This document shows, one piece after another, positions 1 to 6,713 of a stretch of DNA of 6,916 nt. Position 1 is the stretch's first letter. Every line of letters starts with the position of its first letter. Both the position numbers and the translations under genes were made by a program. Location of the stretch: the NCBI GenBank assembly GCA_017437205.1, contig JAFSBP010000198.1, positions 1 through 6,916 on the forward strand. The letters run 5' to 3'. The stretch is from Lachnospiraceae bacterium. Lineage in GTDB: Bacteria > Bacillota > Clostridia > Lachnospirales > Lachnospiraceae. Below the pieces are notes generated by a model. It ran no database searches and was not told the origin of the DNA. It saw only the letters and a list, made by a program, of their open reading frames with translations.

Positions 1-401
1 CCCATGGAAGCAGCTTCCAATGCCGTTTTGGCACCGTTAGTTATGATGAGAATATTTTTAAATTCAGCAAGGTGAGGCAGCAGATAAAAAGCGGAGGTGG
101 ATGCGTCAAGCATAATTACATCTCCGTTTTTAATATGTGAAATTGCCTTCAGTGCGATGGTCTTCTTTTCTTCGTTCTGTTCAAGATCCCGGATGAACAA
201 CGGAATTCGCTGATCCGGTGATTTGGTTTTCAGGGAAACGGTACCTCGTTTACAGACTAGCAGCTGCTTATTTTGCAATTGAATAATATCCCTTCGGACA
301 GTAGGTTCGCTCACAAATAATTTTTCGGAAAGTTCTTTCACTGTGTGCGATCTTTCTGCAAGTAAATTGATATATTGATTTTCTCTGCTGAATACTGACA
401 T
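1..401 (-). CDS. DeoR-family transcriptional regulator, N-terminal part (cut by window edge)
   Basis: Translating the minus strand from the ATG at 401-399 gives 133 residues with no stop before the window edge; the family is usually about 250 residues, so roughly half is visible. Residues 19-57 form the DeoR winged helix-turn-helix, with recognition helix around 29-39 (SEPTVRRDI). Residues from about 78 onward begin the DeoRC sensor domain, an ISOCOT-fold phosphosugar-binding domain, shown by GDVIMLDASTSAF (93-105) and ILIITNG (117-123). A GGGAG ribosome binding site (409-413 read on the minus strand) lies 7 bases before the ATG. Family knowledge: these proteins are usually repressors released by a phosphorylated sugar intermediate. 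The gene is divergent from the kinase and dehydrogenase operon, so it is inferred to control that operon and itself. The family call is very secure; the effector is unknown. Confidence 0.93.
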   Translation of the reverse strand, partial: MSVFSRENQYINLLAERSHTVKELSEKLFVSEPTVRRDIIQLQNKQLLVCKRGTVSLKTKSPDQRIPLFIRDLEQNEEKKTIALKAISHIKNGDVIMLDASTSAFYLLPHLAEFKNILIITNGAKTALEAASM

Positions 402-445
402 TTTAACGCTCCCATTTTTAAAGGTAAGTTGACTATCTTACAGTC

Positions 446-477
446 ATTATTATCAATATAATAATCAATATATGATT
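446..477. promoter_or_regulatory. Candidate operator: nested inverted and direct repeats
   Basis: A perfect 8-base inverted repeat, ATTATTAT (446-453) and ATAATAAT (458-465), surrounds CAAT. Overlapping it, the 9-mer ATCAATATA occurs twice, at 452-460 and 464-472, 12 bases apart start to start. A further 5-base inverted repeat, AATCA (463-467) and TGATT (473-477), follows. The cluster covers the -10 box of the regulator promoter and ends 25 bases upstream of the -35 box of the operon promoter. That placement suits binding by the divergent DeoR protein. The region is AT-rich, so some symmetry could be chance. Confidence 0.45.
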
Positions 478-487
478 GTTTTGTCAA
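458..487 (-). promoter_or_regulatory. Predicted sigma-A promoter of the DeoR-family regulator
   Basis: On the minus strand a perfect -35 box TTGACA (487-482) is followed after 18 bases by TATTAT (463-458), a five-of-six match to the -10 consensus. Transcription would start near 450, leaving a leader of about 50 bases before the ATG at 401. The -10 box lies inside the repeat cluster at 446-477, which would allow autoregulation by the gene product. Confidence 0.55.
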
Positions 488-502
488 TCTAATTCTTAAA
501 AA

Positions 503-531
503 TTGATTTTTGGTTTGGGGAAAGATATAAT
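503..531 (+). promoter_or_regulatory. Predicted sigma-A promoter of the four-gene operon
   Basis: TTGATT (503-508), a five-of-six match to the -35 consensus at the expected positions, is followed after exactly 17 bases by a perfect TATAAT (526-531). The predicted transcript starts near 538 and has a leader of about 54 bases before the first gene. The leader is too short to hold a known riboswitch, and I see no strong hairpin in it. This is the clearest promoter in the window. Confidence 0.75.
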
Positions 532-574
532 AAAAGGCAATACAATCGGTACATTACAATAACATTATTTGGAA

Positions 575-580
575 AAGGAG
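575..580 (+). promoter_or_regulatory. Ribosome binding site of the first operon gene, with a decoy ATG
   Basis: AAGGAG lies 11 bases before the ATG at 592, which is slightly long. An out-of-frame ATG at 582 sits only 1 base after the site and would open a frame of just 13 codons, so it is spaced too closely to be the intended start. The 592 start is supported because the protein then begins with the N-terminal CxCGxxH segment usual for the family. Confidence 0.6.
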
Positions 581-591
581 CATGGAAAGAA

Positions 592-1893
592 ATGTTTGGA
601 GAATTGGAGCAATTCAGTTGTAAGTGCGGTAAGGAGCATTCCTTTGCGTCTAAGGTGATCATCGGGGATGGAGTAATCAATGAACTGCCGTCCGAGCTGT
701 TGGCACTAAAGGCAAAAAAGGTATTTGTTTATGCGGATAAAAAGACATATTCCGCGGCAGGCGCTGCAGTTTGTGAATGTCTGGTAGCCGGTGGGCTTGA
801 CGTCAGGAAATATGTTTTTACCAAGGAAAATCTGGAGCCGGACGAGGCAAATGTCGGTCTGGCAATGATGAATTTTGATCCGACCTGTGATGCAGTGATA
901 GGCGTGGGTTCCGGTGTGATCAATGATATTTGCAAAATTGTGGCCAATGTATCTAATAAATATTATGTGATCGTGGGAACCGCACCTTCCATGGACGGAT
1001 ATGCTTCCGCAACGTCTTCTATGACAATGGATGGTCTTAAAATATCTCTCAACAGTAAGTGTGCGGATATGATCATTGGAGATTTGGATATTCTTTGCAA
1101 TGCACCCGTCAAGCTGATGATATCAGGCCTAGGAGATATGCTGGCGAAATATGTATCGATTTGCGAATGGAGAATTGCGCATGTAATCACCGGGGAATAT
1201 TATTGTGAGGAAATTGCAAAGCTGGTGAGGGCATCCCTAAAAAAATGCGTAGATCAGGCAGAGGGTCTGTTGAAGCGTGACAAAGCTGCGGTAAAGGCAG
1301 TGTTTGAGGGATTGGTTGTCTGTGGAGCGGCAATGAAATTTGCCGGAGTTTCACGGCCGGCTTCGGGTGTGGAGCACTACATCTCCCACATCTGGGATAT
1401 GCGCGCGGCGGAGTTTGATACTCCGGTTGAATTGCATGGTATTCAGTGTGCAATCGGAACACTGATTGCCGTGGGGATTTATGAAAAGCTGGTAAAGATT
1501 GTTCCTGATCAGAAAAAAGCACTGGACTATGCGGAGAAATTTAGCTTTGAAGTGTGGAGCGAAACGTTGAGAGAGTTTCTCGGCAAGGGAGCGGAAAGCA
1601 TGATCCTGCTCAATGAAAAGGAGCAAAAGTACGATAAAGACCGCCATAAAGTCAGATTGCAGCGAATCATGGATAACTGGGAAACTATCTTGCAAATTAT
1701 CAGCGAGGAACTTCCCTCTTCGGAGAAGATTGAAACGTTGCTGGTCAGCATCGGGCTTCCTAAAACAATGGAGGAGATTGGGCTGGAGAGCAACTTGCTT
1801 CCCCTGACCTTTAAGGCGACGAAGGATATCCGGGACAAATACGTCCTGTCAAGGCTTTGTTGGGATCTGGGCGTGTTGGATGAGATGATTTGA
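592..1893 (+). CDS. sn-glycerol-1-phosphate dehydrogenase family protein (AraM/EgsA-like)
   Basis: 433 residues, full length for the longer bacterial members. The fold is that of metal-dependent dehydrogenases related to glycerol dehydrogenase: an N-terminal NAD(P)-binding half, then an all-helical metal-binding half. Visible landmarks are the N-terminal CxCGxxH (10-16), the nucleotide-binding GVGSGVIND (104-112), the signature TAPSMDGYAS (130-139), and predicted Zn/Ni ligands D182 (GLGD), H262 (SGVEHYISH) and H282 (ELHG). Family members interconvert dihydroxyacetone phosphate and sn-glycerol 1-phosphate; AraM of Bacillus subtilis does this and sits in the arabinose operon. Here V109 replaces the usual threonine of GSGTxND, and HGIQCA replaces the commoner HGxxVG, so another polyol or sugar phosphate is possible. 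The gene opens the operon and its stop codon overlaps the next ribosome binding site. The family is certain; the exact substrate is not. Confidence 0.9.
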   Translation: MFGELEQFSCKCGKEHSFASKVIIGDGVINELPSELLALKAKKVFVYADKKTYSAAGAAVCECLVAGGLDVRKYVFTKENLEPDEANVGLAMMNFDPTCDAVIGVGSGVINDICKIVANVSNKYYVIVGTAPSMDGYASATSSMTMDGLKISLNSKCADMIIGDLDILCNAPVKLMISGLGDMLAKYVSICEWRIAHVITGEYYCEEIAKLVRASLKKCVDQAEGLLKRDKAAVKAVFEGLVVCGAAMKFAGVSRPASGVEHYISHIWDMRAAEFDTPVELHGIQCAIGTLIAVGIYEKLVKIVPDQKKALDYAEKFSFEVWSETLREFLGKGAESMILLNEKEQKYDKDRHKVRLQRIMDNWETILQIISEELPSSEKIETLLVSIGLPKTMEEIGLESNLLPLTFKATKDIRDKYVLSRLCWDLGVLDEMI

Positions 1894-1898
1894 AGGAG
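1893..1898 (+). promoter_or_regulatory. Ribosome binding site of the FAD oxidoreductase gene
   Basis: AAGGAG shares its first base with the stop codon of the preceding gene. Two in-frame ATG codons follow directly, at 1904 (5 bases away) and 1907 (8 bases away). The second has the better spacing, so the true protein may start one residue later than annotated. Confidence 0.6.
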
Positions 1899-1903
1899 AT
1901 AAA

Positions 1904-3217
1904 ATGATGCATCAATACAGAAAAGAAATACCATATTTGAATTCAGTTGACGTGCTGGTGGTGGGTGCAGGGCCTGCCGGAATCGGTGCAGCGGTTGCGG
2001 CAGCAAGACAGGGAGCCGAGGTGCTGTTGATTGAGCGTTACGGTGCTGTGGGAGGAAATCTTACGCTCGGAAATGTCAGCCCTATACTTGGAAAAGTTTC
2101 CGAGGGAACAATCTACGATGAGATCGTAAAACTGCTGGCACAAAATCACAAGGATGAAATTCCCGTAGAAACCAGAAATGGTAAAGAGATACATATTGAT
2201 GCCGAGGAGGCAAAGGGCATTTTAACTGATTTGCTGTATAAAAATCATGTTAACGTGATGCTGCAAACGGCGGTTTGCGATGTGATCAAAGAAAATAATA
2301 CATTAAAGGGGGTAATTGTCACAACACCTTGTGGGATTATGGCGATAACCGCCAAGAGAGTAATTGATGCAACCGGTGACGGAATAGTGGCCTTTCTTGC
2401 CGGATGTGAATATAAAATCGGTAGAGAGATTGATGGCAGAACTCAGCCCACTACTCTGGAGTTTACGATAAATAATGTAGACGAAAGCCGTGCAATCATG
2501 TGTTTTGGCGGAAGTGACCCCGTAAAGTTACCTAATGGTAAAAAATATTCCGAATTCTGTAAAGAGTGCGAACAAAACGGAATTTTGCCGAAAAATGTCT
2601 CGATTGTTCGTCTGCACAGAACCTTTTATCAAGGGGAAAGAAATGTCAATGCAACACAGCTGAATGATGTGGATGCGCTTGACGCAAAGGAACTGTTTAA
2701 GGCGGAGGTGGAACTCCGGGATCAGATTGATAAGGTAATTGGATTTTTACGAAAATATATCCCCGGCTATGAAAACTGCATGTTAAAAACAACGGCAGAT
2801 GCCCTGGGTGTAAGGGAAACGCGTAGAATTATCGGTGAATACATCATGTGCGATTCGGATGTGGAAGAAGGAAGACACTACGATGACGCGGTTGTCCACA
2901 ATGCATGGTTTCTCATTGATATACACAATCCGTCGGGGGGTGGTCAGGCAGAGGGACATTCAAAAATGGCGGAGCCCTATGATATCCGATACGGCGCGCT
3001 GGTGCCGAAAGGAGTGGAAAATTTACTAACGTCGGGGCGCTGCATTTCTGGAACACATAGAGCTCATGCCTCCTACCGGGTAATGGCAATCTGTATGGCG
3101 ACAGGTGAAGCAGCTGGTATTGCGGCAGCATTAAGTATAAAGGAAAACGTGAAGCCGAGAGAATTGTCTCCTGAAAAGATCAGAGAGGTGTTAGCAAAAA
3201 AAGGGGTTAAATTATAA
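1904..3217 (+). CDS. FAD-dependent oxidoreductase (FAD_oxidored / PF12831-type)
   Basis: 437 residues without a signal peptide or membrane segment, so cytoplasmic. A Rossmann fold opens the protein: VVGAGPAG (19-26) is the dinucleotide-binding loop, E44 at the end of the second strand is placed to bind the adenosine ribose, and GAVGGN (47-52) follows. A second FAD contact is RVIDATGDG (152-160). Typical of this group are VRETRRIIGEY (303-313) and the C-terminal FAD-binding block SGRCISGTHRAHASYR (377-392) with the glycine/alanine helix to about 410. Substrates of the family are mostly unknown; members often lie in carbohydrate catabolism clusters. Only 10 bases separate it from the dehydrogenase gene, implying cotranscription and probable translational coupling. 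It may oxidise a polyol, sugar acid or related compound before phosphorylation, but that is inference. The electron acceptor is not evident. Confidence 0.88.
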   Translation: MMHQYRKEIPYLNSVDVLVVGAGPAGIGAAVAAARQGAEVLLIERYGAVGGNLTLGNVSPILGKVSEGTIYDEIVKLLAQNHKDEIPVETRNGKEIHIDAEEAKGILTDLLYKNHVNVMLQTAVCDVIKENNTLKGVIVTTPCGIMAITAKRVIDATGDGIVAFLAGCEYKIGREIDGRTQPTTLEFTINNVDESRAIMCFGGSDPVKLPNGKKYSEFCKECEQNGILPKNVSIVRLHRTFYQGERNVNATQLNDVDALDAKELFKAEVELRDQIDKVIGFLRKYIPGYENCMLKTTADALGVRETRRIIGEYIMCDSDVEEGRHYDDAVVHNAWFLIDIHNPSGGGQAEGHSKMAEPYDIRYGALVPKGVENLLTSGRCISGTHRAHASYRVMAICMATGEAAGIAAALSIKENVKPRELSPEKIREVLAKKGVKL

Positions 3218-3239
3218 GGGCTGCGACAAAAAGATTTGG

Positions 3240-3254
3240 TTGAAAGCGAGCTCT
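3240..3254 (+). promoter_or_regulatory. Possible catabolite-responsive element (cre) between genes
   Basis: In the 79-base gap before the first kinase, the sequence TTGAAAGCGAGCTCT matches the loose CcpA-binding consensus WTGNAANCGNWNNCW at every fixed position but one (G at 3250 where A or T is expected). Inside an operon such a site would act as a roadblock to transcription of the kinases. A near match to a degenerate consensus can arise by chance, so this is weak. Confidence 0.2.
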
Positions 3255-3283
3255 ATTCGGCAGACACAGAGAATCAGGCGCAA

Positions 3284-3290
3284 AAGGAAG
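3284..3290 (+). promoter_or_regulatory. Ribosome binding site that fixes the start of the first kinase
   Basis: AAGGAAG ends 6 bases before the ATG at 3297. The same frame stays open back to a TTG at 3240, but that codon has no ribosome binding site. It would also add 19 strongly basic residues ahead of the conserved family start, so the ATG at 3297 is chosen. Confidence 0.75.
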
Positions 3291-3296
3291 CATAAA

Positions 3297-4979
3297 ATGA
3301 ACACAGGTAAAGGGTTATATACGATTGGGCTGGATTTTGGAACCTTATCAGGAAGAGCATTACTCGTAGATATCGGAAATGGGCAGGTCATGGGCGAAGC
3401 AATGTTGGATTATCCGCATGGAGTGCTGGACAGTATGCTGCCTTCCGGGGTGCCGGTCCCGCGAGGTTGGGCGTTTCAGCACCCACAAGACTATCTGGAC
3501 GTGTTGGAATATATTGTGCCGACAGTGATAAAGCAGAGTGGTGTTGATCCGGAAAAAATCATCGGTGTGGCAGTAGATTTTACCGGATGTACGCTAATTA
3601 GTTTAGATGAAGATGGTGTGCCGTTGTGCTTCCTTCCAGAGTTTGCGGACAATCCGTTATCCTGGGTGATTCATTGGAAGCATCATGGAGCTGCGCCGTA
3701 TAAGGATGAAGTGCAGGCAGCTGTACAACTGCATAATCCCAGTTTATTGTGCAGACATGGTGGAAAAATTTCTGACGAGTGCATGATGGTAAAGGTTCTT
3801 CAGGTTGTTCGAGAAGCACCTTTACTTTATGAGGCAACAGATCTGATCATGGAGGCCGGAGACTGGATGACGATGCAGTTGACCGGAAACCTGATAAGAA
3901 GTCAGGCAATGGCCGGCTATAAGGCATTTTGGCAGGAAAAAAAGGGCTATCCGGACAAGGCATTTTATCGTATGCTGGATGAACGACTGGAGGATTTTGT
4001 TGAAACAAAGTTGCGAGGCGAGTTACGCGTTATCGGAGAAAAAGCGGGGGAATTGACTGCCGGCATGGCAAAAAAGCTGGGGCTGATGCCGGGCATTGCG
4101 GTGGCCGTGGCGCATTATGATGCGCACGCTGCGGTGGTCGGATCAGGTATCAGCGAACCCGGTAAGGTAATGCTGACGCTTGGAACTTCCGGAGGATTTG
4201 TTTTGGCGCATGATAAAGATTGTGCGGTGCAGGGGACCACTGGCATGACGGAAAACGGTGACCTCCCCGGTCTATATGGGTATGCATCCGGACAGTTCAG
4301 CCTTGGTGACAGCTTCGCCTGGTGTGTAAAAAATATGATCCCGGAAAGCTGCACTAAGGAGGCAGAAAAAGAAGGAAAAAATATACAGGTTTATCTGAGT
4401 GAAAAGGCTGCACGGTTGGCTCCAGGAGAGAGCGGCCTGCTGGCCCTTGACTGGTTGGGAGGAAATCGTTCTGTATTGGTGGATGCACAATTGTCCTGCA
4501 TGATGCTGGGTATGACTTTGCAGACTAAACCGGAGGAAATCTACCGGGCATTTCTGGAGAGCGTGGCGTTTGGAACCAGAAGAATTATGGAAGCTTATCT
4601 GGGCGCCGGGATCGAAATCACGGAAATCCACGCGGTGGGAGGTATTGTCAAGAAAAATCCGTTGTTGATGCAGATATATGCAGATGTTCTCAATCGTCAT
4701 ATTTGTGTGTGCAAAACGACTCAGGCGGCGGCATTAGGTGCGGCGATGTACGCAGCAAGTGCGGCGGGTGAGCGTGCCGGTGGTTATGCAACACTGAAAG
4801 ATGCGGTAGAACAGATGTCTGAACTGGAGGAATATGGATATGATCCAATTCCCGGACATGTTGCGGTGTATGAGAAGTTATATCGTGAGTTTGAACGTCT
4901 GCATGATTATTTCGGATGCGAAAATCCTGTGATGAAGCGTCTATTTGCAGTGCGACAGCAAGGGCTGGAGTCAGGGTAA
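3297..4979 (+). CDS. Ribulokinase-family (AraB-like) FGGY carbohydrate kinase, first copy
   Basis: 560 residues, the normal AraB length. Two actin-like domains are visible: the first begins IGLDFGTLSGRALLVD (10-25) and includes DFTGCT (94-99) and WKHH (127-130). The second carries the ATP-site loop LGTSGG (295-300), GQFSLGD (332-338), LDWLGGNRS (384-392), TKPEEIYRAFLES (410-422) and GGIVKKNPLLMQIYADV (448-464). D275 (HYDAHA) is the catalytic base. The reaction should be ATP-dependent phosphorylation of a ketopentose such as L-ribulose at C5. Relative to Bacillus halodurans ribulokinase, whose sugar contacts I recall as A96, K208, D274 and E329, this protein has G97, K209, D275 and A330: the glutamate is lost. 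Glycine at the first position also occurs in E. coli AraB. Substrate specificity is therefore uncertain. It follows the FAD oxidoreductase after 79 bases and precedes a paralogue by 60. Confidence 0.9.
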   Translation: MNTGKGLYTIGLDFGTLSGRALLVDIGNGQVMGEAMLDYPHGVLDSMLPSGVPVPRGWAFQHPQDYLDVLEYIVPTVIKQSGVDPEKIIGVAVDFTGCTLISLDEDGVPLCFLPEFADNPLSWVIHWKHHGAAPYKDEVQAAVQLHNPSLLCRHGGKISDECMMVKVLQVVREAPLLYEATDLIMEAGDWMTMQLTGNLIRSQAMAGYKAFWQEKKGYPDKAFYRMLDERLEDFVETKLRGELRVIGEKAGELTAGMAKKLGLMPGIAVAVAHYDAHAAVVGSGISEPGKVMLTLGTSGGFVLAHDKDCAVQGTTGMTENGDLPGLYGYASGQFSLGDSFAWCVKNMIPESCTKEAEKEGKNIQVYLSEKAARLAPGESGLLALDWLGGNRSVLVDAQLSCMMLGMTLQTKPEEIYRAFLESVAFGTRRIMEAYLGAGIEITEIHAVGGIVKKNPLLMQIYADVLNRHICVCKTTQAAALGAAMYAASAAGERAGGYATLKDAVEQMSELEEYGYDPIPGHVAVYEKLYREFERLHDYFGCENPVMKRLFAVRQQGLESG

Positions 4980-5011
4980 GTCCAACTACCGATGGTTATC
5001 GGAACTGTAAA

Positions 5012-5039
5012 ATTATTGTTATAAGGAGAGAACAATAGT
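5012..5039 (+). promoter_or_regulatory. Hairpin presenting the ribosome binding site of the second kinase
   Basis: Bases 5012-5020 can pair with 5031-5039 over nine positions, one of them a G-U wobble, leaving a 10-base loop (5021-5030) that contains the complete AAGGAG (5023-5028). The stem ends immediately before the ATG at 5040. The stem is AU-rich with a single G-C pair, so it would be weak; it may tune translation or may be incidental. The linear distance from AAGGAG to ATG is 11 bases. Confidence 0.35.
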
Positions 5040-6692
5040 ATGAAAAAATATGCGCTTGGACTTGATTTTGGTACGCTCAGTGTACGTGCATTGTTTGTAG
5101 ATATTGCTAATGGCGAGGAGGCGGCAACAGCAGTCTTTGAATACCCTCATGGAGTGATGACAGAAACATTGCCGAACGGTACGCCCCTCCCTCCTGACTT
5201 TGCGCTGGAACATCCTCAGGATTTTTTGGATGGCTTGGAGTATGTGATATGTGCCGGCATGAAGGCAGGCAATATCCGACCGGAGGAGGTTATTGGTATT
5301 GGTGTGGATGTCACTACGGCAACGGTGCTCGCGGTAGATGAGAACGGTACACCGTTAAGTGAATACCCGGAGTTCAACGGCTGTCCCGAAGCGTGGATGA
5401 AGCTGTGGAAACATCATGGAGCGATGAAAATGGCGGACCGCATGCTTGAGGTGGCCAGAGAGCGAGGTGAAAGCTGGCTCAACTACTATGGCGACTGGCT
5501 TAGCTGTGAGTTGTTCATGCCCAAGGCGGTGGAGCTGGCGGTGAACGCTCCGGAAGTTTTTGCTCGAACCCACAACCTAATCGAGGCAGCTGACTGGATC
5601 GTGTCGAAGCTGACCGGAGAGGTGACCAGAAGTGTGGCGCTGGCAGGTTGCAACAGCTTGTACCGCCGGGACACAGGTTATCCCTCTAAAGAGTATTTCG
5701 GGGCGGTTTATCCTGAGGCGGAGAACGTTCCGGACAAACTGGTCGGACGCATTGCGCCGTTGGGAGGCTGTGCAGGTTATCTGCTTCCGGAGATGGCGAA
5801 AAAACTTGGGCTTTTGCCCGGAACACCGGTGGGTGTGGGAATGATCGATTCCCATGCAGCGGTTTTAGGATGCGGAGCATCCAGAGTCGGTGATATGGTC
5901 AGCACCATTGGAACTTCCGCTAACAATATGTTAAATGCATTGGAAGGACCCGGGATCCCCGGGATCTACAGTGCAGCAATGGATGCAAACATTCCCGGAC
6001 TGTTCGGCTACGAAGGCGGACAGAACTGTGTCGGAGACTGTCTGGCGTGGTTCGTGGACAATTGTGTTCCTGCGTCCTATATGGAGGCAGCAGAAAAAGA
6101 GGGTGTGAGCATACACGCCTATCTGCAGGCTCGTGCGGAAACCTTAAAACCCGGAGAGAGCGGACTTTTGGCTTTGGACTGGTTCAATGGTGTTCGCACT
6201 CCGCTGATGGATTTCTCGCTGACTTCCGCGATCATCGGTCTAACGGTTCGTACAAAACCGGAAGAAATCTATCGGGCATTGATCGAGGCGACTGTCTTCG
6301 GGAATAAGCGGGTCATTGACACCTACGAGGAGAACGGATGCCCGGTGAACCGAATCATTGCGGCGGGAGGAATCCCCATGAAGAATTCCATGATGATGCA
6401 AATCTATGCCGATGTGATAGGGAAGGATATTTATCTGTGCGGAAGTTCCCAGGCCAGTGCGCGGGGAAGTGCAATCCTGGGGGCAGCGGCAGCCGGCCCT
6501 GAAGTCCACGGTTGTAAGGATACCTGTGAGCTGATTGAAAAGCTGGGAAAACTGGCAGATAAGGTGTATCATCCTATCCCGGAAAATGTGGAAACGTATA
6601 AGGGATTGTATGCGCTGTACAGAAAGTTTTCTGACGTGATGTCGAAGAAAGACAGTGTGGGGAGGGAGCTGTTGAAATTGAAATACAAGTAA
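5040..6692 (+). CDS. Ribulokinase-family (AraB-like) FGGY carbohydrate kinase, divergent second copy
   Basis: 550 residues, complete. It aligns with the preceding kinase along its whole length and so is a paralogue: LGLDFGTLSVRALFVD (6-21), WKHH (123-126), MIDSHAAV (268-275) with catalytic base D270, IGTSANN (290-296), GGQNCVGD (326-333), LDWFNGVRTP (379-388), TKPEEIYRALIEA (405-417) and MMMQIYADV (451-459). It should phosphorylate a ketose or polyol using ATP. At the recalled Bacillus halodurans ribulokinase sugar contacts A96, K208, D274 and E329 it has T93, N205, D270 and E325. The lysine of the family motif AGYKxxW is thus replaced (AGCNSLY), while the glutamate lost in the first copy is kept. 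This suggests a substrate other than L-ribulose. Sampled stretches look richer in G+C than the upstream genes. A strong hairpin follows the stop codon, so this is the last gene of the operon. Confidence 0.88.
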   Translation: MKKYALGLDFGTLSVRALFVDIANGEEAATAVFEYPHGVMTETLPNGTPLPPDFALEHPQDFLDGLEYVICAGMKAGNIRPEEVIGIGVDVTTATVLAVDENGTPLSEYPEFNGCPEAWMKLWKHHGAMKMADRMLEVARERGESWLNYYGDWLSCELFMPKAVELAVNAPEVFARTHNLIEAADWIVSKLTGEVTRSVALAGCNSLYRRDTGYPSKEYFGAVYPEAENVPDKLVGRIAPLGGCAGYLLPEMAKKLGLLPGTPVGVGMIDSHAAVLGCGASRVGDMVSTIGTSANNMLNALEGPGIPGIYSAAMDANIPGLFGYEGGQNCVGDCLAWFVDNCVPASYMEAAEKEGVSIHAYLQARAETLKPGESGLLALDWFNGVRTPLMDFSLTSAIIGLTVRTKPEEIYRALIEATVFGNKRVIDTYEENGCPVNRIIAAGGIPMKNSMMMQIYADVIGKDIYLCGSSQASARGSAILGAAAAGPEVHGCKDTCELIEKLGKLADKVYHPIPENVETYKGLYALYRKFSDVMSKKDSVGRELLKLKYK

Positions 6693-6713
6693 CACTGTTC
6701 AGTTAAGATAACT

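Noticed and set aside
457..462. TATAAT on the plus strand as an additional operon promoter with TTGACT at 429-434
   Set aside because: The boxes are 22 bases apart, too far for sigma-A; the pair at 503-531 has ideal 17-base spacing.
582..623. Short 13-codon frame from the ATG at 582 as a leader peptide
   Set aside because: AAGGAG ends only 1 base before this ATG, and the frame overlaps the start of the dehydrogenase gene without any attenuator structure nearby.
1187..2006. Long antisense open frames inside the dehydrogenase gene, such as those ending near 1187, 1351 and 1527 on the minus strand
   Set aside because: They lack convincing ribosome binding sites and recognisable motifs, and the opposite strand encodes an intact conserved protein throughout.
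3240..3296. TTG-initiated N-terminal extension of the first kinase (19 residues, very basic)
   Set aside because: There is no ribosome binding site before the TTG, whereas AAGGAAG sits 6 bases before the ATG at 3297, and FGGY kinases begin close to the conserved DFGT motif.
4272..4700. 142-codon minus-strand open frame inside the first kinase gene
   Set aside because: It is a shadow of conserved kinase coding sequence, with no promoter or family resemblance.
4989..5002. Hairpin CCGAT-GGTT-ATCGG between the two kinase genes
   Set aside because: The stem is only 5 bases and is not followed by a T-run, so it is not an intrinsic terminator; the two kinases are most likely cotranscribed.
6240..6695. 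151-codon minus-strand open frame at the end of the second kinase gene
   Set aside because: It overlaps the conserved C-terminal kinase domain entirely and has no recognisable motif.
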